In this document: in pieces, positions 16,002 through 23,638 of the stretch
Layout: every line of letters starts with the position of its first letter
Numbering within the stretch: position 1 is the stretch's first letter
Origin: SVTX01 sp964526505
GTDB taxonomy: Bacteria > Bacillota > Clostridia > Oscillospirales > CAG-272
DNA length: 27,541 bases
NCBI GenBank assembly: GCA_964526505.1
Contig: CAZGJC010000024.1
Location: 1-27,541, forward strand
Direction: 5' to 3'
The notes under the pieces: generated by a model
Seen by the model: the letters and a program-made list of their open reading frames with translations, nothing else
Told to the model about the DNA's origin: nothing
The model's database searches: none
Position numbers and translations under genes: made by a program

Positions 16002-16283
16002 TCAATTTCCAAGCTTTTCCTCCAATGCCTTTTCCATACCGTCGTAAACCTCCGGTGGAATTTGACATTCAAGTGCCGTTTCTATTCTCTTGCTCTTGCG
16101 TGCCTTTTTAAGACACTGTACCCGAGGGCAAACGTATGCACCTCGTCCCGACTTCTTGCCGGTAAAATCAAGCAAAATTTCCCCCTCGGGAGTTCTCAGT
16201 ACCCTGAGCATATCACGTTTCGGCTTGTGTTCATTGCATCCGAGGCACTGACGCATGGGAATTTTTCTTGTCTTTGAGTCCAT
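16002..16283 (-). CDS. rnpM: YlxR/RnpM, DUF448 RNA-binding protein
   Basis: A 93-residue YlxR-family protein. The family has been reported to bind the RNase P RNA and modulate its activity (hence RnpM), and in some work to act as a nucleoid-associated regulator. Diagnostic features are IPMRQCLGCNEHKPKRDMLR near the N-terminus, with a CxxC pair, then RTPEGEILLDFTGKKSGRGA and YVCP followed by a fourth Cys. The ATG at 16283-16281 gives MDSKTRKIPMRQC, the family start, with GGCGGTGA upstream; a TTG at 16301 is possible but would nearly touch nusA. It lies 21 bases after nusA and is coupled to ylxQ. Identity is secure from motif plus context. Confidence 0.93.
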   Translation of the reverse strand: MDSKTRKIPMRQCLGCNEHKPKRDMLRVLRTPEGEILLDFTGKKSGRGAYVCPRVQCLKKARKSKRIETALECQIPPEVYDGMEKALEEKLGN

Positions 16284-16304
16284 TTTATCACCGCCGAACA
16301 AATA

Positions 16305-17351
16305 TTATTCCAATGGCTTTTCGTAGCCTTCTGCGTTAATATCTATTTTCATTCCCGTAAGTCTTGCGGCAAGACGAACGTTTTGACCCTCTTTTCCTAT
16401 TGCAAGGGAAAGTTGGTCTGCCGGAACCGTAACTCTGCAAAACTTCTCTCCGTCCATCTCCGCACTCAATACGGTTGCAGGGGAGAGAGCGGCCGCTACG
16501 TATTCCTCCGGAACTTCGCTGTATCTTATAACGTCTATCTTTTCTCCGCCGAGTTCTCCGAGTATGCTGTCTATTCTCATGCTGTGACTGCCTATGCAAG
16601 CACCTACCGCATCAACGCTTTCGTCACGTGAGCATACCGAAATTTTCGTTCTTGATCCCGCTTCTCTGGACACGCCCTTGATAAGTACCACGCCGTCGGC
16701 AATTTCGGGGATTTCAAGTTCGAACATTCTGCGAACAAGTCCCGGGTGGATACGTGAAAGCGTAACAAGCGGACCTTTCGCTTCTTTGTTTACTTCCTGA
16801 ATAAATACCTTTATCTTGTCGCCGACCTCAAAACTGTCGCCGGGGATTTGCTCTCCGTGAAGAAGAACCGCTCTTCCCGTTCCGGTATCAACAACGACGT
16901 TGCCCGTTTCATTGTCTATTTTGAGAGCGGTGACGGTAATTATCTCACCACGCTTGGATTCGTAAGCCTCCTGCATAGCCTTATGCTCACCCTCACGAAT
17001 ACCTTGGATTATAACGGATTTTGCCGCGCCTGCGGAAAGTCTGCGTAACGTTTTCGTCTTTATTTCAAACTCAACTATACCGCCGAGTTTGTGTCTCTTG
17101 CTTATCGCTTTCGCATCATCAAGAGAAATTTGCGTTGAAGGATCTTCTACGATTTCAACTACTTCCTTTTGCTGATAAACTCGCAAATCTTTCTTTACGG
17201 GGTCTATATTTACTCTTACGTTGGTATTGCTTCCGTATTCCTTTTTGAGTGCCGATGCAAGTGCCGCCTCAATTTTTTCGAACATGTAAGTCTGGGGGAT
17301 GCCCTTTTCTTTTTCAAGGAGTTCAAGTGCGTTAAAAAACTCTGTATTCAT
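16305..17351 (-). CDS. nusA: Transcription termination/antitermination factor NusA
   Basis: NusA binds RNA polymerase and nascent RNA, increases pausing and supports intrinsic termination and antitermination. At 348 residues it has the Firmicutes layout: N-terminal polymerase-binding domain (1-125), S1 domain (about 135-200, GEIITVTALKI to GPLVTLSR), KH1 (about 205-280) and KH2 (about 285-348, AIGKEGQNVRLAARLTG), without the C-terminal acidic repeats of proteobacteria. Oddity: the KH1 loop, usually GxxG (for example GPKG), reads GSHS at residues 254-257, so the second glycine is lost, while the KH2 loop is normal. ATG at 17351-17349 has GAAAGGAT just upstream. It lies 74 bases after rimP and leads into ylxR. 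Confidence 0.97.
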   Translation of the reverse strand: MNTEFFNALELLEKEKGIPQTYMFEKIEAALASALKKEYGSNTNVRVNIDPVKKDLRVYQQKEVVEIVEDPSTQISLDDAKAISKRHKLGGIVEFEIKTKTLRRLSAGAAKSVIIQGIREGEHKAMQEAYESKRGEIITVTALKIDNETGNVVVDTGTGRAVLLHGEQIPGDSFEVGDKIKVFIQEVNKEAKGPLVTLSRIHPGLVRRMFELEIPEIADGVVLIKGVSREAGSRTKISVCSRDESVDAVGACIGSHSMRIDSILGELGGEKIDVIRYSEVPEEYVAAALSPATVLSAEMDGEKFCRVTVPADQLSLAIGKEGQNVRLAARLTGMKIDINAEGYEKPLE

Positions 17352-17425
17352 TTTAATATCCTTTCAATCCGCCTCGGCATATGCCTGTGCGGTTTCATTA
17401 TTTATGATTGTGCGAATTTTAGGTA

Positions 17426-17908
17426 TCAGTTGTCAAAATTGTAGTAAGTTGCAAGTTTGGCAATTTCGTTTTTCTTCAAAATAACGTTTTCCGTGCCACA
17501 CTCTATAATTACGCCGTCTCCGTCATCGTCAAGACCGACAAGCACGCCACGGAGTTGCTTTACGCCGTTTTTCGGTGCATAGAGTTTAACTTCAACGTCC
17601 CATCCGACGCACGCATTTATGTGATCGTCACATTTGAGTTCCCTCTCGATTCCGGGAGATGAAACTTCAAGTATATAAGACTCGCTTATCGGATCCGCAT
17701 CATCAAGTACGGGGTCTATCGCTCTGTGGAATTTTTCACAATCCTCAATTGTAATTCCGTCCTCGTTGTCAATGGTGATACGCAGATATTTGTCCGCTCC
17801 CTCTTTGACAAATTCAACGTTCCAAAGATAATATCCCATATCTTCCGCCATGGGAAGCAGAAGCGTGCGAACCGTAGACGCAACGTTTTTGTTGTTTGTA
17901 TTTTTCAT
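17426..17908 (-). CDS. rimP: Ribosome maturation factor RimP
   Basis: RimP binds the free 30S subunit and helps late maturation of 16S rRNA and joining of head proteins. The 160-residue protein has the family hallmarks: a first alpha/beta domain with GYYLWNVEFVKEG and YLRITIDNEDGITIEDC, the signature SYILEVSSPGIERELK, and a second small SH3-like domain ending in NEIAKLATYYNF. I chose the ATG at 17908-17906, which gives the usual short N-terminal extension and has GGAGA about 12 bases upstream; an ATG at 17929 is possible but has no ribosome-binding site. It is the first gene of the rimP-nusA-ylxR-ylxQ-infB operon, driven by the promoter at 17985-18013. Confidence 0.95.
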   Translation of the reverse strand: MKNTNNKNVASTVRTLLLPMAEDMGYYLWNVEFVKEGADKYLRITIDNEDGITIEDCEKFHRAIDPVLDDADPISESYILEVSSPGIERELKCDDHINACVGWDVEVKLYAPKNGVKQLRGVLVGLDDDGDGVIIECGTENVILKKNEIAKLATYYNFDN

Positions 17909-17984
17909 AAAATTCAAATTTCTCCACATAAAAGTTTAGAGTGGATTTCGCACCCACTCCAACATACCTTGTATTACTATGGGT

Positions 17985-18013
17985 ATTATAGCACACTTTT
18001 TTTTCGATTGCAA
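17985..18013 (-). promoter_or_regulatory. Sigma-A promoter of the rimP-nusA-infB operon
   Basis: On the minus strand TTGCAA (18013-18008), 17 bases, TATAAT (17990-17985). The -10 is perfect and the -35 matches four of six positions. Transcription would start near 17978, about 70 bases before rimP. Confidence 0.72.
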
Positions 18014-18135
18014 TACTTTTTTTAAAATTTTATTCATTTTTTTGATTTTGACCTTTTTTCGGGTCTCTTTTTCAATTTAACAAGGCTTTTTCTCCGAAAA
18101 TTAAAGACATATTCAAAAAAACGTCACAATTCTTG

Positions 18136-18164
18136 TTTACAAAAACTCAATTATATGATATAAT
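18136..18164 (+). promoter_or_regulatory. Sigma-A promoter of the yybS-gdpP-rplI-dnaB unit
   Basis: TTTACA (18136-18141), 17 bases, TATAAT (18159-18164), with TG one base upstream of the -10 (extended -10). A second TATAAT follows at 18167-18172 as part of the direct repeat GATATAATGATATAAT. Start of transcription near 18171 rules out the in-frame GTG at 18173 as the gene start. Confidence 0.8.
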
Positions 18165-18283
18165 GATATAATGTGAAAGTTTTTCAGAAAAAAACGGCGG
18201 AGACTTATAATTGTATTTACCCGAAAGTGCATTGCCGTAATCTCGATTTAAGGGATAAAAATACAAACGGAAAGGAAATTAAA

Positions 18284-19495
18284 ATGTACAATACGGATAT
18301 ACGTCGCCCGAAAGACGACGACACGGTACTTGCGGACGATATATTCCCCCTAAAAAAAATAATACTTTTTGTGTTCTTCACGGTTTTGGCACTTATATTC
18401 TTGCCCTGTGCTTTGCTTTCCGGAAACTTTGAGCAGACACCCGTTCATTTTTCCGTCATGGCATACGTTCTGCTCATAGGCGGTGGCATATACCTTATGT
18501 ACGTCACACATAAAACCTTTTTCACGGTATGTATGACGCTCGCACTCTTCTTTGCATTTTCGGTAACGTCATCTCCCGTAATACCGGCAGTTGTGATATC
18601 TTCAATAATCATTTTTGCATTCGGCGGATTTGTCGTATCCGTTTGTAAAAAGAACCTACGCTGGGTTCTCATTCTCATACCATGTGTAGCATATATCGGA
18701 GCATATTCAATGACAGGCGACCCGATAATATCACTTGCCGCAGTAATAGTCACGCCCTCGATTTTCGCTTTCGGTATGCTTCAACGCAAAAATTACGACA
18801 GAAAATCCATTATATTGGTTTCCACCGTACTGCTCTTGGCACTGACTCTCGCCTTTTCGGTTCTCCTGTTGTGGCACAACAATTGCCTTGACTTTTCGCT
18901 TATTTCTGATATGATAAGCGAAATAAGAAACGAAACAATATCATATCTAAAAGAATTAACGGTGGAGATAGGCGGAAAATCCGCCACGGTGTTTGACTCC
19001 GAATATATAGAATCTTACGTAATCAACGCCTTTAATATGCTCCCGTCCATAATCACGGTGGCGGTATTTATTATTACGTTTATATCACATACGGTGCTTA
19101 TCGCAATATACAAAAACAGCGATTTCGAACTTATGGCAACGCAGAAATCCACAAGCATATCGGTAAGTATATATGCCGCAGTGCTGTTTGTTGCGTCTTA
19201 TATACTGTCGCTCACAACCGACGTTGCGGGAGACCCGACGCTCTTGTCCGCCGTGTGCGGAAACTTGCGTATTATACTCACGCCCGCACTGTTTATAGTC
19301 GGATTGTCCGCCGTGGGAGTTATCATAAGAAAACTCAGAGGCTTCGGATTTTTCTTTATGTTGCTTCTTATTCTCGCCGTATTTATGCTTTCATCGTATA
19401 TAATTCTCATTATATCGGCAGTCGGAGCGTTTTATATAATAATCAAATCAATTGATGCGTGGGCTTCAAAGCATTATTCCAAGAAAGCACGGTAA
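18284..19495 (+). CDS. yybS: DUF2232 multipass membrane protein (YybS-like)
   Basis: A 403-residue integral membrane protein of unknown biochemical role. I count about ten hydrophobic segments, roughly at residues 25-45, 55-74, 79-94, 98-120, 128-143, 148-165, 174-197, 252-276, 293-312, 328-348 and 355-386, with one longer hydrophilic stretch at about 200-250. The N-terminus is charged and has no signal peptide. The assignment to DUF2232 rests on topology, size and especially position: in Bacillus yybS directly precedes yybT (gdpP), rplI and the replicative helicase, as here. The ATG at 18284 has AAAGGAAA upstream and lies 113 bases after the predicted transcription start. Family assignment is likely, not proven by motif. 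Confidence 0.8.
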   Translation: MYNTDIRRPKDDDTVLADDIFPLKKIILFVFFTVLALIFLPCALLSGNFEQTPVHFSVMAYVLLIGGGIYLMYVTHKTFFTVCMTLALFFAFSVTSSPVIPAVVISSIIIFAFGGFVVSVCKKNLRWVLILIPCVAYIGAYSMTGDPIISLAAVIVTPSIFAFGMLQRKNYDRKSIILVSTVLLLALTLAFSVLLLWHNNCLDFSLISDMISEIRNETISYLKELTVEIGGKSATVFDSEYIESYVINAFNMLPSIITVAVFIITFISHTVLIAIYKNSDFELMATQKSTSISVSIYAAVLFVASYILSLTTDVAGDPTLLSAVCGNLRIILTPALFIVGLSAVGVIIRKLRGFGFFFMLLLILAVFMLSSYIILIISAVGAFYIIIKSIDAWASKHYSKKAR

Positions 19496-19550
19496 CTTTC
19501 CGTAATCCTCAATTAAGTGACGTAAAAACCTTGAAAGAAAGGTAGGACAT

Positions 19551-21731
19551 ATGAAAAAAAATCACTCTGCATATCAAAAAAAGACTTCGTCCGCACAAAT
19601 AAGGCGTGCCGGAAGATATGACCTCGACCTGCGTCCGCAATTTATTTTCTGCGTGGTCGAAGCGATAATTTTGCTTTGCCTTTGTCTGTGCTTATACCTC
19701 GTCCCGGGGATAAAAACTCAAAGCATACGACTTTACACAACAGTAACAGCCGTTTCCGTTTACGTTGTTTCGGCAGGAACGGTTTGCATATTCTATTCGA
19801 TAAAATACAAAAAACTCAAACAAGCAAGAAATCTCGCCGACTCTTTCGACACCGAAATATACGACGTATTCAGATACGTCATTGACCTCCCCTATGCCCT
19901 CGTCGGTTCAGACGGAAAAGTCAAAGTTATAAACGGTGCCTTGCAAGACGTCCTCGGTCACAAAAGTGCCGTGGGAGATATAGACTTTTCGGAAATATGC
20001 TCCCTTAACGTAAACGTGTTGTCGGCAAAAAGTTCAAATAGATACGTATACCGCTCCGACCCGATTTTCGACCTTCCCGAGGACACGGCAAGCGACAGCG
20101 TAAATGCCGTGCGTCTTGCGGACGGAAAGAGATATTCGGTTCGCAGTTACGATATGAAAATCCGGGGTAAAGAATATTATTTCGTAACTTTCAAGGATAT
20201 CGACAGCCTGCTCGAATTAAAAGAAGAAACCCAACGAGAGTCGATAGCGGTTGCTTATATAGCCATAGACAACCTGCAAGAACTCACCCAATATATACGT
20301 GCCGATTACAGATCCGCATCGGCACAAATCGAAAGCATACTTGAAGAATGGGCGGAAAGTATGAGCGGTTTTATCCGTGAATACGAAAGAAATAAGTACG
20401 TCGCCCTCTTCCCCAAGAAAGAACTTGACAAACAAATTGCCGACAATTTTTCAATTCAACGAAAAATAATGTCGCTTCAAATAGGTGATAACTCGTTCCC
20501 CGTCACCATTTCCATCGGAATATCGGTTCTGGGTAACAGTATCGGCGAAAAAGAAAAATTTGCAATGTCCGCTCTTTCCTCGGCAATAGGAAGAGGCGGA
20601 AACCAAGTTGCAATTAAAAACGATGATGGATATACTTTCTTCGGCGGAACCCACAAGATTATGGAAAACAACACCTCCGTTGTCTCCCGTGTAAGTGCAG
20701 ACCTCCTTTGCAAGCACATTGTAAACTCATCAAACGTCTTGATTATGGGTCACAGTAACCCCGACCTTGACTCCCTTGCCTCCTGCGTCGGTCTTGCGAG
20801 ACTTTGCTTTTCGGTATCCGAGTCGGAGATTTCCGATATAGACAAACGTCCGCAAGTCAACGTCGTAACAAACAAAAACACCAACGAATTTGAAATATGC
20901 GAGCAATCCCTGCTCGACGTAAATAAATATAACGACGTTTTCATAAGCGGTGACGTAGCACTCGACCTTGTCCGTGACGATACTCTTCTGATTATCGCCG
21001 ACGTCAACAACGCAAAGATATACGAATGTCCCGACCTTGCGAAAGCGGTAAAAAACATAGCCGTCATCGACCATCACCGCCTTGCGGACGAACTTGAATT
21101 TGATACGTTCCTGCAATACGTCGAACCCACACGTTCTTCGGCAAGTGAAATAATTTCGGAAATACTCTGGCAAAGCCCCTATGCAGACACGTTGACAAAA
21201 GAAGAGGCTACTCTGCTCTTGTCGGGAATAATGCTTGATACGCAAAACTTCACACGCAGTACGGGTGCCCAAACTTTCGTAATCGCACATTATCTCTATA
21301 CACGTGGAGCCCATACCGAAGTTGCAAAAGAAATGTTCAAAGACGACCTTGAAGAAATACTTCTCACGGGTGCGTTTGAATCAAGTGCAAAACTCTACGG
21401 AGAAGACAACAATATCGCAATAAGTTGGATGGCAGACGACAGAGTAGGCAAACAGTCCGACAGGATAACCGCAGCAAAAGTTGCAGATAAACTTCTCACC
21501 GCAAAAGGAATTGACGCCGCATTTGCCATGGTTCGAATAGGCGACGACGTTGTGATATCCGGTCGTTCGACGGGTAAGATTAACGTACAACTCATTCTCG
21601 AAAGACTCAAAGGCGGAGGACACTTCAACGCCGCAGGAGCACAAATAAACGATTCCTCTATTATATCCGCACGAGAAATGTTGCTCGGTGCGATAGACGA
21701 TTATTACACGTACGATTACAAAAAAGATTAA
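19551..21731 (+). CDS. gdpP: Cyclic-di-AMP phosphodiesterase GdpP (DHH-DHHA1)
   Basis: GdpP is a membrane-bound enzyme that hydrolyses c-di-AMP to pApA, so it controls osmotic balance, potassium transport and cell-wall stress. Layout over 726 residues: two transmembrane segments (about 29-51 and 60-82), a PAS-like domain (about 105-215), a degenerate GGDEF domain (about 230-365) without an intact GGDEF motif, a DHH domain and a DHHA1 domain. Catalytic motifs are GHSNPDLDS (400-408; His401, Asp405, Asp407), IADVNNAK (482-489), VIDHHR (505-510) and GGGHFNAAGA (688-697). The ATG at 19551 has AGGTAGGA upstream. The gene sits between yybS and rplI, the standard Firmicutes order. Asn in place of His after the IAD motif looks like a family variant. 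Confidence 0.96.
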   Translation: MKKNHSAYQKKTSSAQIRRAGRYDLDLRPQFIFCVVEAIILLCLCLCLYLVPGIKTQSIRLYTTVTAVSVYVVSAGTVCIFYSIKYKKLKQARNLADSFDTEIYDVFRYVIDLPYALVGSDGKVKVINGALQDVLGHKSAVGDIDFSEICSLNVNVLSAKSSNRYVYRSDPIFDLPEDTASDSVNAVRLADGKRYSVRSYDMKIRGKEYYFVTFKDIDSLLELKEETQRESIAVAYIAIDNLQELTQYIRADYRSASAQIESILEEWAESMSGFIREYERNKYVALFPKKELDKQIADNFSIQRKIMSLQIGDNSFPVTISIGISVLGNSIGEKEKFAMSALSSAIGRGGNQVAIKNDDGYTFFGGTHKIMENNTSVVSRVSADLLCKHIVNSSNVLIMGHSNPDLDSLASCVGLARLCFSVSESEISDIDKRPQVNVVTNKNTNEFEICEQSLLDVNKYNDVFISGDVALDLVRDDTLLIIADVNNAKIYECPDLAKAVKNIAVIDHHRLADELEFDTFLQYVEPTRSSASEIISEILWQSPYADTLTKEEATLLLSGIMLDTQNFTRSTGAQTFVIAHYLYTRGAHTEVAKEMFKDDLEEILLTGAFESSAKLYGEDNNIAISWMADDRVGKQSDRITAAKVADKLLTAKGIDAAFAMVRIGDDVVISGRSTGKINVQLILERLKGGGHFNAAGAQINDSSIISAREMLLGAIDDYYTYDYKKD

Positions 21732-21758
21732 ATATACGCAAACAGAAAGGAAATAAAA

Positions 21759-22202
21759 ATGAAAGTATTACTTTTGGCAGACGTAAAAGGTCAAGGCAAA
21801 AAGGACCAAATAATAAACGTATCCGACGGATATGCACGCAACTTCCTCTTCCCACGCAAACTTGCAACGGAAGCGGACGCAAAAGCGATAGGCGACGCAA
21901 AAGCAAAAGAAGAAGCAAAACTTTTCAAAATTCAAGAAGACAAAAAGGCGGCACAGGCTCTTGCCGAAAGAATCCAATCCATACTTCTCGTAATCAAAGC
22001 GTCGGGAAGTGACGGACGACTCTACGGTTCAATCACTTCCAAAGACCTTGCCGAAGAACTTGCCCGTCAACACGGCATAGAAGTGGATAAGAGAAAGATA
22101 TCCGTAAAAGAAATGATAAAATCCTACGGCGATTACGTTGCCGAAATAAAACTCTACCCCGAGGTTTCGGCAAAACTCAACGTCAAAATCACAGAGGCTT
22201 GA
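21759..22202 (+). CDS. rplI: 50S ribosomal protein L9
   Basis: L9 binds 23S rRNA domain V near the L1 stalk and helps keep reading frame. The 147-residue protein has the N-terminal domain signature MKVLLLADVKGQGKKDQIIN and NVSDGYARNFLFPRKLA, a long connecting helix rich in Lys, Glu and Ala (about 40-75), and the C-terminal domain with LYGSITSKDLAEEL and DYVAEIKLYPEVSAKL. Length is normal. ATG at 21759 has AAAGGAAA upstream. It lies 27 bases after gdpP and 42 before the helicase gene. Confidence 0.98.
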   Translation: MKVLLLADVKGQGKKDQIINVSDGYARNFLFPRKLATEADAKAIGDAKAKEEAKLFKIQEDKKAAQALAERIQSILLVIKASGSDGRLYGSITSKDLAEELARQHGIEVDKRKISVKEMIKSYGDYVAEIKLYPEVSAKLNVKITEA

Positions 22203-22244
22203 CAGTCTCTCAAAAACTTCTACGAAAAGGATGAATCATAAACA

Positions 22245-23609
22245 ATGGCAGACGACATCATAAGAAAATTGCCCTTTTCGGCAATTGCAGAGCAGTCGCT
22301 CCTCGGTTCGGTGCTTACAGACCCGGAGTCGATAAATCTCGTTGCGGATATGATATCGGCAGACGACTTTTATATCGAAGAACATAAGCAAATATATCTT
22401 GCAATGCACGAACTGTTCCTCACAAACAGCCAAATAGACGTCGTAACCCTGATAGATACTCTTGTAAAAAAAGGTATCTATTCAAAATCCGGCGGTGAGG
22501 AATATATAAAGGTAATAGCACAAACCGTACCCAACGCCATGAACGTCAAAGACTATGCGAAGATAGTCAAAGACAAAAGCATTTTGCGTAGCCTCATTGA
22601 AATGTGCAACGAGGTGTCCGATGCGGCATATTCCGAGCAAGACGAGGTTTCATACGTTCTCGAAGCGGCACAGAATAAACTCTATGCAATAACTCAGGGA
22701 AAAGAAACCAAGAACTTCCGCCATATCAGAGAGGTTGTAACCGACGTTCTCGGTCACTTGCGTGACTTGAACCATAATCCGGATGCGGCAAAAGGAACCC
22801 CCACGGGATTTAAATCTCTTGACCGAGTGCTTGCCGGAATGGGAAAATCCGACCTCATTATAGTAGGTGCCCGTCCGGGTATGGGTAAAACTTCATTTTG
22901 TCTTAATATCGCAACAAACGTTGCAAAACAAAGCAAGAAAAAAGTGTGTATATTCTCCCTTGAAATGTCTGCGGAACAACTTGTAAACCGTATTGTGTCA
23001 AGTGAAGCACTTATAGATAGCCATTCTCTGCGTACAGGTGAAATATCCCCTCAGGAATGGGACCATATCGCACAGTGTGCATCAAGCCTTGCGGGCTGTG
23101 ATATACTCATCGACGACACACCGGGTATCAGCGTAACGTCAATGAAAGCGAAACTCCGTCGTGTCGATAATCTCGGACTTGTGGTTATAGACTATCTGCA
23201 ACTTATGCAGTCCGACAGACGTATAGATAACAGAGCTCAGGAAGTCGGCGAAATCTCCCGTGCAATGAAAATAATGGCAAAAGAACTTAACGTTCCGGTT
23301 ATCTGCTGTGCTCAACTTTCCCGTGGTCCGGAAGCAAGACAAGTCAAAAAACCCATGCTTTCCGAACTTCGTGACTCGGGTTCAATAGAACAAGACGCAG
23401 ACGTGGTAATCTTCCTCTACCGTGACGAATATTATAAAGACGCAGAGGGCAGAGACAGCGTTCCGTCCGAATCCGAACAAAATATAGCGGAAATAATCGT
23501 TGCAAAGAACCGTCACGGTTCAACCGAAACCGTAAAAGTAGGTTGGACGGGCAGATACACACGCTTCCGTGAACTTGCAAACGAAGAAACCACACCTCAA
23601 CAATACTGA
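22245..23609 (+). CDS. dnaB: Replicative DNA helicase DnaB
   Basis: The hexameric 5'-3' helicase that unwinds DNA at the fork (called DnaC in B. subtilis). The 454-residue protein has the N-terminal collar domain (about 8-110, starting KLPFSAIAEQSLLGSVL), a linker helix, and the RecA-like domain with Walker A GARPGMGKT (208-216), FSLEMSAEQL, Walker B LVVIDYLQLM (312-321, Asp316) and SELRDSGSIEQDADVVIF. Length is normal and no intein interrupts it. The ATG at 22245 is preceded by AAAAGG about 14 bases upstream, a rather long distance; a small out-of-frame ATG lies between. It follows rplI, as in most Firmicutes. Confidence 0.97.
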   Translation: MADDIIRKLPFSAIAEQSLLGSVLTDPESINLVADMISADDFYIEEHKQIYLAMHELFLTNSQIDVVTLIDTLVKKGIYSKSGGEEYIKVIAQTVPNAMNVKDYAKIVKDKSILRSLIEMCNEVSDAAYSEQDEVSYVLEAAQNKLYAITQGKETKNFRHIREVVTDVLGHLRDLNHNPDAAKGTPTGFKSLDRVLAGMGKSDLIIVGARPGMGKTSFCLNIATNVAKQSKKKVCIFSLEMSAEQLVNRIVSSEALIDSHSLRTGEISPQEWDHIAQCASSLAGCDILIDDTPGISVTSMKAKLRRVDNLGLVVIDYLQLMQSDRRIDNRAQEVGEISRAMKIMAKELNVPVICCAQLSRGPEARQVKKPMLSELRDSGSIEQDADVVIFLYRDEYYKDAEGRDSVPSESEQNIAEIIVAKNRHGSTETVKVGWTGRYTRFRELANEETTPQQY

Positions 23610-23638
23610 AAACACTCCGACCTTTGAAAGGCACACAA

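Larger units (their letters stand above)
17909..18283. other. Divergent intergenic region between rimP and the YybS-like gene (375 bases)
   Basis: No gene is visible. It holds a promoter on each strand (17985-18013 minus, 18136-18164 plus), with about 120 very AT-rich bases between them. I looked for DnaA boxes (TTATCCACA and its complement) and found none, so I see no replication origin. The plus-strand leader (18171-18283) has a weak ACGGC/GCCGT pairing (18194-18198 with 18234-18238) but no riboswitch I recognise. Confidence 0.7.

Noticed and set aside
17369..17392. Inverted repeat between rimP and nusA (CCGC...GCGG around GGCATATGCC)
   Set aside because: The pairing is interrupted by mismatches and leaves no proper loop; probably chance.
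17909..18283. Replication origin in the AT-rich divergent gap
   Set aside because: No DnaA boxes (TTATCCACA-type) and no dnaA or dnaN nearby; two ordinary promoters explain the gap.
20998..21006. GdpP motif IADVNN with Asn where Bacillus and Staphylococcus have His (DTH)
   Set aside because: All other DHH motif residues are intact and Asn at this place appears to be a normal clostridial variant, from memory.
22231..22263. Ten-codon upstream reading frame overlapping the start of dnaB
   Set aside because: The AAAAGG sequence abuts its ATG with no spacing, so it is unlikely to be translated.
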